DNA of 64,000 bases from Seramator thermalis (GTDB lineage Bacteria; Bacteroidota; Bacteroidia; Bacteroidales; Dysgonomonadaceae): contig NZ_RXHS01000010.1 in NCBI RefSeq assembly GCF_004138125.1, positions 62,001-126,000 of the forward strand, written 5' to 3'. The position numbers were made by a program, and so were the translations under genes. Every line of letters begins with the position of its first letter. Position 1 is the stretch's first letter. The notes under the pieces are model-generated. The model did not search any database, was not told the origin of the DNA, and saw only the letters and a program-made list of their open reading frames with translations. Shown one piece after another: positions 25,480 to 34,659 of this stretch.

Positions 25480-26763
25480 TTAAAATCCAAATCTCAAGCC
25501 AACATTTAAATCGAGAATGATTTTTTCGTCCGAATAAATAGTTGACCATTTATTGTCGGCATCGAAATAATAGCCGCCACCAATTTTACCATATAGATAA
25601 AGATTATTCCAAACCGGATACGAAACTCCAACTCCGGCGTTGATTGACAGTTGAGGATGGGGCTGTCGAATTCGTTCGCTTACTTTTACTTCCGATTCGC
25701 TGTTTAATTCATCTTGAATGCGATTGTCTACGTAGTTATATTTTCCGTAAACATCTTTTTCGATCATTCCGCCTAACGAAAGATACAGATCTGCATTTCC
25801 GAATGAAACGAGATTGTAGTTAAGGTTGAGAGGGATGCCCAAATAATGCAATTGTTGAGTTTCCTTTTTTCGATAAATGTTGGACGTATTTTTAGCTTTC
25901 GAATGCAGGTAGGTGTACACCAGTCCGCTTTCGAGCGAAAGCTTGTCGGTCAACGGTTTTGAAATGGTTAATCCGACGGAAACGGGTTGCGAGTGTATCA
26001 TTTGTGAAACATTATCGGACGCATCTTCGGACAATTCTTGAGAAGTGAGCATAAAATTGGGTTTGGAGAAATTATTTGCAATTTCTGCACTGCGCAAAGT
26101 TACCGGCGAAGTCGTGGTTCGATTGGTCGAAGTCAGGCTTCCTCTTGTATTCAGCGCCAATGTAAGCGGTTTTTCGTCCTTGTTGTCTGCCGGTGCAAGA
26201 TAATTTTGTGTCGCAATTTGTTCTATTTCGTAAAACATTTCGTCGTTATCTGTTTTATCCTCAGAGTCTGTTGGAAGGAGTTTTTCTTCGGTTTCTTTCT
26301 CGATAGAATTTATGCTGTAGATTTCTAACTTTATGTTTTCTTCATTATCGAAATGTTCCGAACGAAGAAACGATTTCTTATTCAGGGTTTTTTCAGGTTT
26401 TTTCCCCACTTCGCTTGAAGCGATGAGTGGTTGAGCATCCGTTTTGCCGAATGATATGCTTTTGTTTTGAGTATTCTGTTCGGCATTTGTTGATGCGGTC
26501 GGCATATTCTCCGTAATGGCTTTTTTGTCGGTCATTAGGGTAGAAGGGTCATTAGATGGCAGTTTCAACAAATATGTGCTGCCGATTATTATGGCCAATA
26601 CGGCTGCGGCTCCCGACAAAATCCATCGACGCCGAATGACGCGCATTCGAGCAGAACGGGACAATGTGTCGTCGATCCGTTGCCACACATTGTCGGCCAC
26701 CGGAACTTCGCAGTCGTCGAGTTTCGAACGTAGAAAATCTTTTATTTGGTCTTTTTCATTCAT
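25480..26763 (-). CDS. Outer-membrane beta-barrel-like protein with N-terminal anti-sigma-like region
   Basis: 427 residues. The N-terminal 45 residues are cytosolic in style (DFLRSKLDDCEVPVADNVWQRID), one membrane helix follows (WILSGAAAVLAIIIGSTYLL), then about 160 residues of low-complexity linker. The last 190 residues alternate as in small outer-membrane barrels (VSVGLTISKPLTDKLSLESGLVYTY ... IILDLNVGLRFGF, ending in an aromatic residue). The start overlaps the end of the ECF sigma gene by 4 bases. It may be an anti-sigma factor joined to a barrel-type sensor domain. Confidence 0.72.
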   Translation of the reverse strand: MNEKDQIKDFLRSKLDDCEVPVADNVWQRIDDTLSRSARMRVIRRRWILSGAAAVLAIIIGSTYLLKLPSNDPSTLMTDKKAITENMPTASTNAEQNTQNKSISFGKTDAQPLIASSEVGKKPEKTLNKKSFLRSEHFDNEENIKLEIYSINSIEKETEEKLLPTDSEDKTDNDEMFYEIEQIATQNYLAPADNKDEKPLTLALNTRGSLTSTNRTTTSPVTLRSAEIANNFSKPNFMLTSQELSEDASDNVSQMIHSQPVSVGLTISKPLTDKLSLESGLVYTYLHSKAKNTSNIYRKKETQQLHYLGIPLNLNYNLVSFGNADLYLSLGGMIEKDVYGKYNYVDNRIQDELNSESEVKVSERIRQPHPQLSINAGVGVSYPVWNNLYLYGKIGGGYYFDADNKWSTIYSDEKIILDLNVGLRFGF

Positions 26764-27329
26764 TTGGGTCGTTCACCATTTTTTTTGATAACAGCATTTA
26801 TCTGTTTTTTCAACAATGCTCGGGCTCGTGAGTATTGCGATCGAGACGAGGCTTCGCTAATGCCGAGCGTATTTGCTATTTCCTTGTGCGTTTTATCTTC
26901 GAAGACAAACAGGTTGAACACTGTTTTGTATCCGAGTGGAAGCGCATTAATCAGGGCCAATAATTGCTGTTGTGAAATATTGTTCGAAAGCAAACCTTCA
27001 TCATCGTCGTCTTCTTCTATTGGTTCCGATTCCATTTGCTCGGTATCGAATCTTATTTCCCCTCGTTTTTGTTCTTTTCGCAAGTACATTAATGCCACGT
27101 TTACGAATATACGCTTCAACCAGCCTTCGAATGATCCTTTGCCCTCAAAAGATCCGATATGCGAAAAAACCTGGATGAATCCGTCGTGCAAGAGATCGTA
27201 AGCCGTTTCTTCGTCTTTGCTGTATCTGAGGCAAATAGCCATCATTTTTTTGGCATATTTTTCATACAGCATTTGCTGGGCTTTTCTGTCTTGTCTCTTA
27301 CATGCTTTTATTAGTTGCGAATCGTCCAT
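26760..27329 (-). CDS. ECF RNA polymerase sigma factor
   Basis: About 189 residues from the Met at 27329 (MDDSQLIKACKRQD); a Met five codons earlier is possible. Region 2: ETAYDLLHDGFIQVF and FEGWLKRIFVNVALMYLR. Region 4: LPLGYKTVFNLFVFEDKTHKEIANTLGISEASSRSQYSRARALL, a typical helix-turn-helix. An acidic insert (EPIEEDDDDEG) separates the two regions. It heads a three-gene minus-strand operon with the membrane/barrel protein and the lipoprotein. Confidence 0.92.
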   Translation of the reverse strand: MDDSQLIKACKRQDRKAQQMLYEKYAKKMMAICLRYSKDEETAYDLLHDGFIQVFSHIGSFEGKGSFEGWLKRIFVNVALMYLRKEQKRGEIRFDTEQMESEPIEEDDDDEGLLSNNISQQQLLALINALPLGYKTVFNLFVFEDKTHKEIANTLGISEASSRSQYSRARALLKKQINAVIKKNGERPK

Positions 27330-27397
27330 GTTTATCGCATTCAACTATTCAGATGTGAAACATTTGAAAACGTTGCGTGAGCCGTCTTCCGTTTTTA

Positions 27398-27426
27398 CAA
27401 ATTTAGCATTTTTTGTCTAACGCAAA
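27398..27426 (-). promoter_or_regulatory. Promoter of the second ECF sigma operon
   Basis: Minus-strand TTTG (27423-27426) and TAAATTTG (27398-27405) are separated by 17 bases. Both elements match the consensus; the predicted start is near 27391. Confidence 0.6.
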
Positions 27427-27550
27427 TTCTTCGGTGTTTTCAGTTTACAAATATCGTAAAAAAACTGACAGCAGGCTCATGAAGAATTTATAAATAAAAA
27501 CGGAACTCGAAAAGTATTCGGATTAAATTGGTTGATTATCCTTTTTTTTT

Positions 27551-27558
27551 TACTTTTG
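27551..27558 (+). promoter_or_regulatory. -7 element TACTTTTG for sppA
   Basis: Exact TAnnTTTG match; the leader to the ATG at 27592 is about 28 bases. Confidence 0.55.
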
Positions 27559-27591
27559 CTCCGATTAACAAACTATTTCAAACGATAATGT

Positions 27592-29367
27592 ATGAAAGAT
27601 TTTTTTAAAATTGTGCTGGCTTCGGCTTTGGGATTTGTAATTGCAACGATCCTTCTGTCGATCATTTCGATGATCATGTTTTTCTCGGTGGCATCGTCGA
27701 TGACCGCAGCCTTTAATAGCGATCAATATGTAGTGCAAGATAACAGTATTCTCAATCTTCGTTTGAGTGGTGTCATCCAAGAGCGTATTTCTGTGGATGA
27801 CCCCTTTTCGGATATCATGCCTCGCGACGAGTCTGTGATGGGATTGGATGAAATTACGAGCGCCATTCGAAAAGCTCGAAACGACAACAAAATAAAAGGC
27901 ATTTATATCGATTCGCGCATTTTTTCGGCGTCGCCGGCCACTCTTTCCGAAATTCGTCAGGAGCTGCTGCGTTTTAAGGAAAGCGGGAAATTCATTGTTG
28001 CCTATGCCGATAACTACACGCAAGCCGGATATTATTTAGCTTCGGTGGCCGACAAAGTTGCCATTAATCCTCAAGGTTCGCTCGATATACACGGATTGGC
28101 ATCCATTCCGATGTTTTTCAAGGAAGCGCTGCAGAAAATGGGAATAGAAGTACAGGTCTTCAAAGTGGGGACATACAAATCGGCGGTGGAACCTTTTACC
28201 TCCACCGAAATGAGTCCGGCAAACCGCGAACAGGTTACCTCCTACCTCAACGATTTGTGGAGCTTCATGGCGAAAGATATGACCGAATCGAGAAAATTGA
28301 AAATTTCCGACTTGGATTCCATTGCCAATCAAATGCCTGCGTTGAAAGATGCCGATTATCTTCTGCAAACAAAACTGGTTGACACCTTGCTCTATGAAAC
28401 AGAGATGAAAAACTACGTTCGCTCATTGCTCGATTTGGACGTGGATGCAAAAATTCCGGCAGCAACGGTTGACGAAATGAACGATGCAAAACCTGCTGTT
28501 GCTCAAAAAAAATCCGACAATCACATTGCTCTTCTTTACGCCTTCGGCGATATTGTTTCCGGTAGCGGTTCGACGAATATTCAGGATAAATTCATGGTCA
28601 GCGAAATCGAAAAACTTCGCAAAGACGATAAAATAAAAGCCGTAGTTTTTCGTGTCAATTCGGGAGGAGGAAGTGCTTACGCTTCCGAACAGATTTGGAA
28701 AGCCATCACCGATCTGAAAAAAGAGAAACCCGTGGTTGTTTCGATGGGCGATATGGCCGCTTCGGGCGGATATTATATCTCATGCAACGCCAGCAAAATA
28801 ATAGCACAACCAACTACCATCACAGGTTCGATAGGAATCTTCGGCATGTTCCCCAATTTCAAGGGGACATCGGAAAAACTCGGTTTGGATTTTGATGCTG
28901 TCAAGACACACCGTTTTAGCGATTTTGGCAACGTAACCCGGCCAATGGACGATAGCGAAAAATCGATGTTGCAAGCATATATCGATCGAGGTTACGATAC
29001 TTTCCTTACACGCTGCGCCGAAGGACGCAACATCCCGAAAGATACGCTCGAAAAATATGCGGAAGGTCGTGTCTGGACAGGTAATCAAGCGCTGAAAATA
29101 GGGTTGGTCGACAAACTCGGGAACATCTTGACAGCCATCGAAACAGCTGCCGAATTGGCCGAGCTCGGGGAAGATTATCTCGTGTACGAATATCCGAAAA
29201 AACGTACTTTTATCGAAGAATTTCTCAATCGGGGCAAAGAAGATCTCGCAGCTAAAACACTTAAGGAATACTTGGGCGAAAGCTATAATCTTTTCATGAC
29301 TATCAAGAATATGAAAGATGAAGATTTCATTCAGGCCCGCATTCCTTATGATTTGAATATTCGATAA
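27592..29367 (+). CDS. sppA: Signal peptide peptidase SppA (67-kDa, double-domain type)
   Basis: 591 residues. One N-terminal membrane helix, then two S49 peptidase domains. The first carries the catalytic Lys (VGTYKSAVEPF, about residue 200), the second the catalytic Ser (GDMAASGGYYISCNA, about residue 390), as in Escherichia coli SppA. It degrades cleaved signal peptides at the inner membrane, facing the periplasm. The downstream lpxK follows after 22 bases. Confidence 0.95.
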   Translation: MKDFFKIVLASALGFVIATILLSIISMIMFFSVASSMTAAFNSDQYVVQDNSILNLRLSGVIQERISVDDPFSDIMPRDESVMGLDEITSAIRKARNDNKIKGIYIDSRIFSASPATLSEIRQELLRFKESGKFIVAYADNYTQAGYYLASVADKVAINPQGSLDIHGLASIPMFFKEALQKMGIEVQVFKVGTYKSAVEPFTSTEMSPANREQVTSYLNDLWSFMAKDMTESRKLKISDLDSIANQMPALKDADYLLQTKLVDTLLYETEMKNYVRSLLDLDVDAKIPAATVDEMNDAKPAVAQKKSDNHIALLYAFGDIVSGSGSTNIQDKFMVSEIEKLRKDDKIKAVVFRVNSGGGSAYASEQIWKAITDLKKEKPVVVSMGDMAASGGYYISCNASKIIAQPTTITGSIGIFGMFPNFKGTSEKLGLDFDAVKTHRFSDFGNVTRPMDDSEKSMLQAYIDRGYDTFLTRCAEGRNIPKDTLEKYAEGRVWTGNQALKIGLVDKLGNILTAIETAAELAELGEDYLVYEYPKKRTFIEEFLNRGKEDLAAKTLKEYLGESYNLFMTIKNMKDEDFIQARIPYDLNIR

Positions 29368-29389
29368 CCGAAACATTTTTATTTATTTT

Positions 29390-30511
29390 ATGTTGTCGCA
29401 ACCTCCACCCGATACACGTCGTTTACTGCAACCATTGGCATGGTTGTACGGGATTGGAGTAGATTTTCGGAACCGGTTGTATGATGCTCATATTCTCAAA
29501 CAGACCAAATACGACATTCCTGTCATTTGTGTGGGTAACATCACTGTAGGGGGAACAGGCAAAACGCCTCATATCGAATACCTGATCGAACTTTTATCGA
29601 CAAGATATAATGTTGGCGTGCTCAGTAGAGGTTACAAACGTAAAACACGAGGGTATCGGGAAGTAACCACGCAATCAACTTCTTCGGAAGTGGGAGACGA
29701 ACCATTGCAGATAAAATTGAAATATCCGCAAACATTGGTCGTTGTTGACAAAAATCGTAATCGTGCCATTGAACGAATGATGGCTCTGCCCGAAGAGAAA
29801 AGGCCTGATGTCATCCTTATGGACGATGGATTTCAACACCGATCAATCGTTCCATCGCTTTCGATTTTGTTGGTGGATAGCAATCGTCCCGTTTATGAAG
29901 ATCATCTGCTTCCGGTAGGAAATCTTCGTGAACCTTTTTCGGGGAAAAACCGTGCCGATATGGTCATCGTTACCAAATGCGATCCGGAAATGGAACCGAT
30001 CGACTTTCGCATCTACAGCAACGGGCTAAAACTGTTTCCCTATCAATCGCTCTATTTCACATCGTTCGATTATGGCAATTTGAAACCCGTTTTCACTCAA
30101 AAAGGTAACGAAGATGAAATCGATCTTTACGACTTGCGAAAAAAGCATGTATTATTGGTTGCCGGGATAGCTTCGCCTCAACCTTTAGTGGAGAAACTCG
30201 AAAAAAAGACCTACAATTTGTATTCTCTTTTTTTCCCCGATCATCACAATTTCGGCGAAAATGACATTGCAGCCATTCAGCAAAAATTGAATGAAATTGA
30301 GGATGACGATAAAATAATTGTTACCACCGAAAAGGATGCAATGCGCTTTCGATCTATCGAAAAGAAAATACCTGATGAAATGAAAGCAATGTTGTATTAC
30401 ATTCCTGTCAGCATAAAATTTATGGAAAAATCAGAAAAAGAATCCTTTAATAAAAAAATTTTTCATCATGTTAGAAACTATACAACAAACAAGCGACTAT
30501 CTCAAAAATAA
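29390..30511 (+). CDS. lpxK: Tetraacyldisaccharide 4'-kinase LpxK
   Basis: 373 residues. The P-loop is GNITVGGTGKTPHIEYL (about residue 45), followed by GVLSRGYKRKTRGY, the DDGFQHR catalytic motif and the K-D/E rich region VTTEKDAMRF. It phosphorylates the 4'-position of the lipid A disaccharide at the inner membrane, so the organism makes lipid A. Its last 44 bases overlap the start of the purine nucleoside phosphorylase gene. Confidence 0.95.
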   Translation: MLSQPPPDTRRLLQPLAWLYGIGVDFRNRLYDAHILKQTKYDIPVICVGNITVGGTGKTPHIEYLIELLSTRYNVGVLSRGYKRKTRGYREVTTQSTSSEVGDEPLQIKLKYPQTLVVVDKNRNRAIERMMALPEEKRPDVILMDDGFQHRSIVPSLSILLVDSNRPVYEDHLLPVGNLREPFSGKNRADMVIVTKCDPEMEPIDFRIYSNGLKLFPYQSLYFTSFDYGNLKPVFTQKGNEDEIDLYDLRKKHVLLVAGIASPQPLVEKLEKKTYNLYSLFFPDHHNFGENDIAAIQQKLNEIEDDDKIIVTTEKDAMRFRSIEKKIPDEMKAMLYYIPVSIKFMEKSEKESFNKKIFHHVRNYTTNKRLSQK

Positions 30512-31280
30512 GATAGGAGAAATTCCCAACACAGCCATTATACTCGGAACCGGACTTGGAGAGCTGGCAAACGAAATCGATAACAAAACCGAAATCCCAT
30601 ATGCCGAAATTCCAAATTTTCCCATCTCCACAGTCGAAGGGCACAGCGGCAAACTTATTATCGGAACCTTGGGCGGCAAAAGAATATTGGCAATGCAGGG
30701 ACGTTTTCACTTCTATGAAGGCTATTCGATGAAAGAAGTAACCTTCCCCGTTCGCGTTTTTCAAGCGCTGGGCGTTAAATATCTTTTCGTTTCGAATGCA
30801 GCCGGAGGAATGAATCCGAGTTTCGATATTGGCGACATTATGCTTATTGAAGATCACATCAACATGTTTCCCGAACATCCTTTACGCGGAAAGAATTATG
30901 ACGAGCTCGGCACTCGTTTCCCCGACATGAGTGAGGCGTACGACAAAAAACTTAGAATGATGGCTATGCAAATTGCCAACGAAAAAAACATCAAACTGCA
31001 ACATGGCGTTTACGTCGGCGTACAGGGCCCAACTTTTGAAACTCCGGCCGAGTATCAATTTTTCCGCGTAATCGGAGGCGACGCCGTAGGCATGTCCACT
31101 GTGCCGGAAGTAATTGTAGCAAACCATGCTAAAATGAAAGTATTGGCATTTTCGATCATTACCGATTTGGGCGTTCCCGGAAAAATAGTGGAAGTATCTC
31201 ACGAAGAAGTGCAGGAAGCCGCAAAAATTGCTCAACCCAAAATGGCCGAAATCATGCGCGCTATTGTTCAAAAGATCTGA
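30468..31280 (+). CDS. punA: Purine nucleoside phosphorylase (class I)
   Basis: 270 residues. Motifs: AIILGTGLGELA, VEGHSGKLIIGTLGG, MQGRFHFYEGY, NAAGGMNPSFDIGD, VGVQGPTFETPAEY and the substrate-binding ITDLGVPG. It cleaves purine nucleosides with phosphate, typically inosine and guanosine, as a trimer. The start codon lies inside lpxK, in another frame, so the two are translationally coupled. Confidence 0.94.
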   Translation: MLETIQQTSDYLKNKIGEIPNTAIILGTGLGELANEIDNKTEIPYAEIPNFPISTVEGHSGKLIIGTLGGKRILAMQGRFHFYEGYSMKEVTFPVRVFQALGVKYLFVSNAAGGMNPSFDIGDIMLIEDHINMFPEHPLRGKNYDELGTRFPDMSEAYDKKLRMMAMQIANEKNIKLQHGVYVGVQGPTFETPAEYQFFRVIGGDAVGMSTVPEVIVANHAKMKVLAFSIITDLGVPGKIVEVSHEEVQEAAKIAQPKMAEIMRAIVQKI

Positions 31281-31365
31281 AATAACTATATTACCGAATT
31301 CGATTAAACGGGCGAACAAAGCGACAAATTGTTTGCTCGTTTATTTTATTTTAAACAAAATAGCT

Positions 31366-32394
31366 ATGAATAGAACTGAAATTGCTACCCTGGGCGAATT
31401 TGGATTAATCGAACACTTAACGAAACAGATAACCCCAACACAGCCGACTACAAAGAAAGGTATCGGGGACGATGCCGCCGTGCTTGATTCAGGAGGTAAG
31501 CTCATACTCGTAACCACCGACTTATTGCTTGAAGGAATACACTTCGATTTAACATACGTTCCGATGAAACATTTGGGATATAAAGCGGCGGTGGTGAATT
31601 TTTCGGACATTTATGCCATGAATGGTAAACCTCAACAAATAACAGTTTCGTTAGGGATTTCCAAACGATTTTCGGTAGAAGATCTGGAAGCTTTTTACGA
31701 AGGACTGAGCCTTGCCTGCGAAGTATATGGCGTGGACATTGTAGGTGGCGACACCTCTGCGTCACTCACCGGCCTCACCATCAGCATCACCTGCATTGGT
31801 TATGCCGACGAAACCGAGATTGTTTACCGCAACGGCGCTCGCGATACAGATTTAATTTGCGTTTCGGGTGATTTGGGTGCAGCCTATATGGGGTTACAAC
31901 TGCTCGAACGCGAAAAAATAGTCTTTCGCGAAAGTGGAACGGCTGAACCCGATTTTGCAGGCAAAGAATATTTGCTCGAGCGACAGCTTAAGCCCGAAGC
32001 CAGAAAAGATATCGTGAAATTGTTATCGGAAAACGGAATCATGCCTACGTCGATGATCGATGTTTCAGACGGATTATCTTCCGATTTGATGCATATTTGC
32101 AAACAAAGTAACGTGGGTTGCGTCATATATGAAGATCGCATTCCCATCGATTATCAAACGGCAATAATGGCTGAAGCCTTCAACATGAACGTGATAACCG
32201 CAGCACTCAATGGGGGAGAAGACTATGAACTGCTTTTTACCGTTCCTCTCGAAATGCACGAAAAAGTACTGATGATTCCGGGCATCCACCTCATAGGTCA
32301 TATTACATCTGCCGAAAAGGGATGTAACCTGATGACGCGCGATGGAGTGGAAATGCCGCTTCGAGCACAAGGTTGGAATCCCATAGCCCAATAA
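31366..32394 (+). CDS. thiL: Thiamine-monophosphate kinase
   Basis: 342 residues from the ATG at 31366; the frame is open further upstream but that part overlaps the end of punA and shows no family match. Motifs: KKGIGDDAAVLD (metal and ATP binding), TTDLLLEGIHFD, VGGDTSASLTGL, DVSDGLSSDLMHI and NGGEDYELLFT. It makes thiamine diphosphate from the monophosphate and ATP. No ribosome binding site is obvious, as usual in this phylum. Confidence 0.95.
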   Translation: MNRTEIATLGEFGLIEHLTKQITPTQPTTKKGIGDDAAVLDSGGKLILVTTDLLLEGIHFDLTYVPMKHLGYKAAVVNFSDIYAMNGKPQQITVSLGISKRFSVEDLEAFYEGLSLACEVYGVDIVGGDTSASLTGLTISITCIGYADETEIVYRNGARDTDLICVSGDLGAAYMGLQLLEREKIVFRESGTAEPDFAGKEYLLERQLKPEARKDIVKLLSENGIMPTSMIDVSDGLSSDLMHICKQSNVGCVIYEDRIPIDYQTAIMAEAFNMNVITAALNGGEDYELLFTVPLEMHEKVLMIPGIHLIGHITSAEKGCNLMTRDGVEMPLRAQGWNPIAQ

Positions 32395-32429
32395 ATTGAG
32401 CTTGCAACAAGTTTTTTTGTCATGATTGT

Positions 32430-32459
32430 TTTGTAATTGCAAAAAAACTTCTATCTTTG
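32430..32459 (+). promoter_or_regulatory. Promoter of tRNA-Phe (-33 TTTG, -7 TATCTTTG)
   Basis: TTTG (32430-32433) and TATCTTTG (32452-32459) are 18 bases apart. The predicted start is near 32466, about 16 bases before the tRNA. Confidence 0.75.
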
Positions 32460-32481
32460 CATTCGCAAAACGAAAAAAGTT

Positions 32482-32554
32482 GGTGCCATAGCTCAGTCGG
32501 TAGAGCAAAGGACTGAAAATCCTTGTGTCCCTGGTTCGATTCCCGGTGGCACCA
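32482..32554 (+). tRNA. trnF: tRNA-Phe (anticodon GAA)
   Basis: 73 bases. Acceptor stem GGTGCCA/TGGCACC is perfect, D stem GCTC/GAGC, anticodon stem AAGGA/TCCTT with loop CTGAAAA, T loop TTCGATT. The T stem CCTGG/CCCGG contains a U-C mismatch at its centre. The discriminator is A and CCA is not encoded. Confidence 0.94.
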
Positions 32555-32790
32555 CTTATCAAAAACGCTTAAAATTTATTTTTAGGCGTTTATTGTTGGC
32601 ATACTTATTTTTTGACAAATCTCGATCTTCAAAAATTTCACTTCATTTTAGTCGATCAGAATTTTTTTTGTCTGAATTAAGTCGATCAGCGGCACAGGTA
32701 TTTTGTTATCAAAGTGCCAAAAGTGTTTGGTAAGACAATTCATTTTTGAACCGTTTTATTTCAAAGGTTCAGAGGAAGTTTTCGTATTAG

Positions 32791-33702
32791 TTATTCAATT
32801 TGATTGATTTCTTCGGCTCGTTTTTTCTTCCAGATTTGCCAGGAATTGACCACGTTTTGCCATATCACATACATTCCGGGTCCGAGACTTGCGATAGGAT
32901 TGAGATAGGTCTGTGTGAGCCATATTGCCAAAATAGTGTTCTTCTGTCCCATTCCCTGTCCGCCGGCAATCGTCATGTGATGCCGGTTCCCGATTTTTCG
33001 TCCTAAGAAAAATTGAAGCAGACAAATGATCGCAGCAACGACAGCAATTAAGATTTCGAGCCGAAAATTACCATCGAATTCTGTAATTACGAAGTTTGTT
33101 ACGTTGGAAATGACAATAGTGAGGGCAACAGCCCAAACATAGAACGAAACGATTTGAGCCGAACGTATTTTTTTATGTACTGCAGGTGAAATTCTTTCTA
33201 ACGCCAATGCCAGCAAAAATGGGAGAATTAGTGTGGGCATTACTTTCAGAAAAATATACCCGAATGCAGTGAGAAAAGGTACACTTTGTCCCGTATGCCC
33301 GATAATAGATAAATAAACGGGAGCAATAAATGCTACCGAAAGATTGCTCATGATAGAATAAGCCGCAGTGGCCGAAACACTGCCGCCGAGAATCCCTGAA
33401 ACGACCGGCGCTGAGGTTGCTGTGGGTGCTAAAATACAAATCATAGCCGCTTGAGCCAAAATTTCATTAAACGGACGGACAATTGCATACACAAGTGCGC
33501 TCCCTATATATTGAATGGCCAGAAGCATGTAGTGAAATTGTGTCATTCGTATGTCGCGCCACGAAATGCGTGCGTACGTAAAAAACAACATTACGGCAAG
33601 TAAATAGGGCGTAGCCGGGGCGAGAATCGAGATGGAGCTATGGAATGAAATTCCGACCACCATTGCAATAGGAAGCAAATATTTTTCGATATACCTTTGC
33701 AT
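32791..33702 (-). CDS. Bile acid:sodium symporter-like (BASS/SBF-type) membrane protein
   Basis: 303 residues with about ten membrane helices. The pattern (LAPATPYLLAVMLFFTYARISW; ICILAPTATSAPVVSGILGGS; GGQGMGQKNTILAIWLT) is that of the bile acid:sodium symporter superfamily, with the crossover helices near residues 95 and 245. The substrate is unknown; in gut bacteria and environmental species members carry varied organic anions. It is transcribed on the minus strand and separated from the esterase gene by 31 bases. Confidence 0.78.
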   Translation of the reverse strand: MQRYIEKYLLPIAMVVGISFHSSISILAPATPYLLAVMLFFTYARISWRDIRMTQFHYMLLAIQYIGSALVYAIVRPFNEILAQAAMICILAPTATSAPVVSGILGGSVSATAAYSIMSNLSVAFIAPVYLSIIGHTGQSVPFLTAFGYIFLKVMPTLILPFLLALALERISPAVHKKIRSAQIVSFYVWAVALTIVISNVTNFVITEFDGNFRLEILIAVVAAIICLLQFFLGRKIGNRHHMTIAGGQGMGQKNTILAIWLTQTYLNPIASLGPGMYVIWQNVVNSWQIWKKKRAEEINQIE

Positions 33703-33733
33703 AATTATCGATAATGATTCTCTTTGAGAATCG

Positions 33734-34657
33734 TCAATTGTAATAAGAAGATGGATCGATGCTGTTGTCGGTTTGTCGGAGTTTGTCTTTGAATCGTATG
33801 TCGATCATCCATTGCTTGCGATCGAATACGAAATCATTTATAAAATTTTCTATTTCAGGGAGGAAATCCTGCATAGGATATTCAGCTACTGCGTGCCCTA
33901 TGTCTTCCATGCTGTAGAACAGATATGGATAACCTTCTTGTCGGAAACGCTTTGTAAGCGATTTAGAACCAAACATTCCTATTTTGAACAAACGCGTATT
34001 ATCGTAGGGAACCAATTTATCGGCACTTCCGTGGAAGAACAGGGTAGGAGCCGGTTTTTGCGTATATGACGGTAATCCTTCGGTACTGAAAATTCCGCCT
34101 GCAAACGATATCACTCCCGAATAACGGAATATTTCGGGAAGCATATCTGCTATTGGCTTATTGTCTCGTTCACTGTAATCCGCCTGAAGCACAGTGATGG
34201 CACCGGCACTCGATCCGCTGATGAGGATGTGTTGGGTATCGATATTCCACGTATCGGCATGATCCAACACATAATTGGTGGCCGAATACAAATCGGAAAC
34301 TGCTAAATCGATGGCGTTGCGTAACGGTTTTGTATTGAGGGGGCCGGGGGGCTTTTGCCCTTTCATTCCCAAACGGTAATCGATGGAAATGACAACAAAT
34401 TTTCGTTCGGCAAAATATTGTAAGTAATCGTGATAGATTTTTGCGTCTCTACTTCCTTCCTTAAATCCTCCGCCAAATACAAATATCAAACAGGGTTTTT
34501 TGACTTCGCCGATGTCATTGGAGGTATAGATGTCCATTTTTAGTTCATATCCGTCTTTTACGGCATAGGTTGTCGTTTCTTTTCGGATATTTTGACCGAA
34601 AAGCAGAAACGGCGCGAGAAATATAATGATGAAGAATAGGGTATTGAGTCGATTCAT
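33734..34657 (-). CDS. Secreted alpha/beta-hydrolase (carboxylesterase-like)
   Basis: 307 residues with a signal peptide (about 20 residues, IIFLAPFLLFGQ). The fold is alpha/beta hydrolase: oxyanion motif FGGGFKEGS, nucleophile elbow ISGSSAGAI (Ser in GSSAG), acid Asp in HGSADKLVPYD, and His in DIGHAVAEYP. It probably removes acyl groups in the periplasm or outside the cell; the substrate is unknown. Its start codon is 2 bases from the end of gmk. Confidence 0.84.
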   Translation of the reverse strand: MNRLNTLFFIIIFLAPFLLFGQNIRKETTTYAVKDGYELKMDIYTSNDIGEVKKPCLIFVFGGGFKEGSRDAKIYHDYLQYFAERKFVVISIDYRLGMKGQKPPGPLNTKPLRNAIDLAVSDLYSATNYVLDHADTWNIDTQHILISGSSAGAITVLQADYSERDNKPIADMLPEIFRYSGVISFAGGIFSTEGLPSYTQKPAPTLFFHGSADKLVPYDNTRLFKIGMFGSKSLTKRFRQEGYPYLFYSMEDIGHAVAEYPMQDFLPEIENFINDFVFDRKQWMIDIRFKDKLRQTDNSIDPSSYYN

Positions 34658-34659
34658 TG

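Noticed and set aside
31228-31365. 46-residue N-terminal extension of ThiL
   Set aside because: It overlaps the end of the phosphorylase gene and does not match the family; the ATG at 31366 gives the normal N-terminus.
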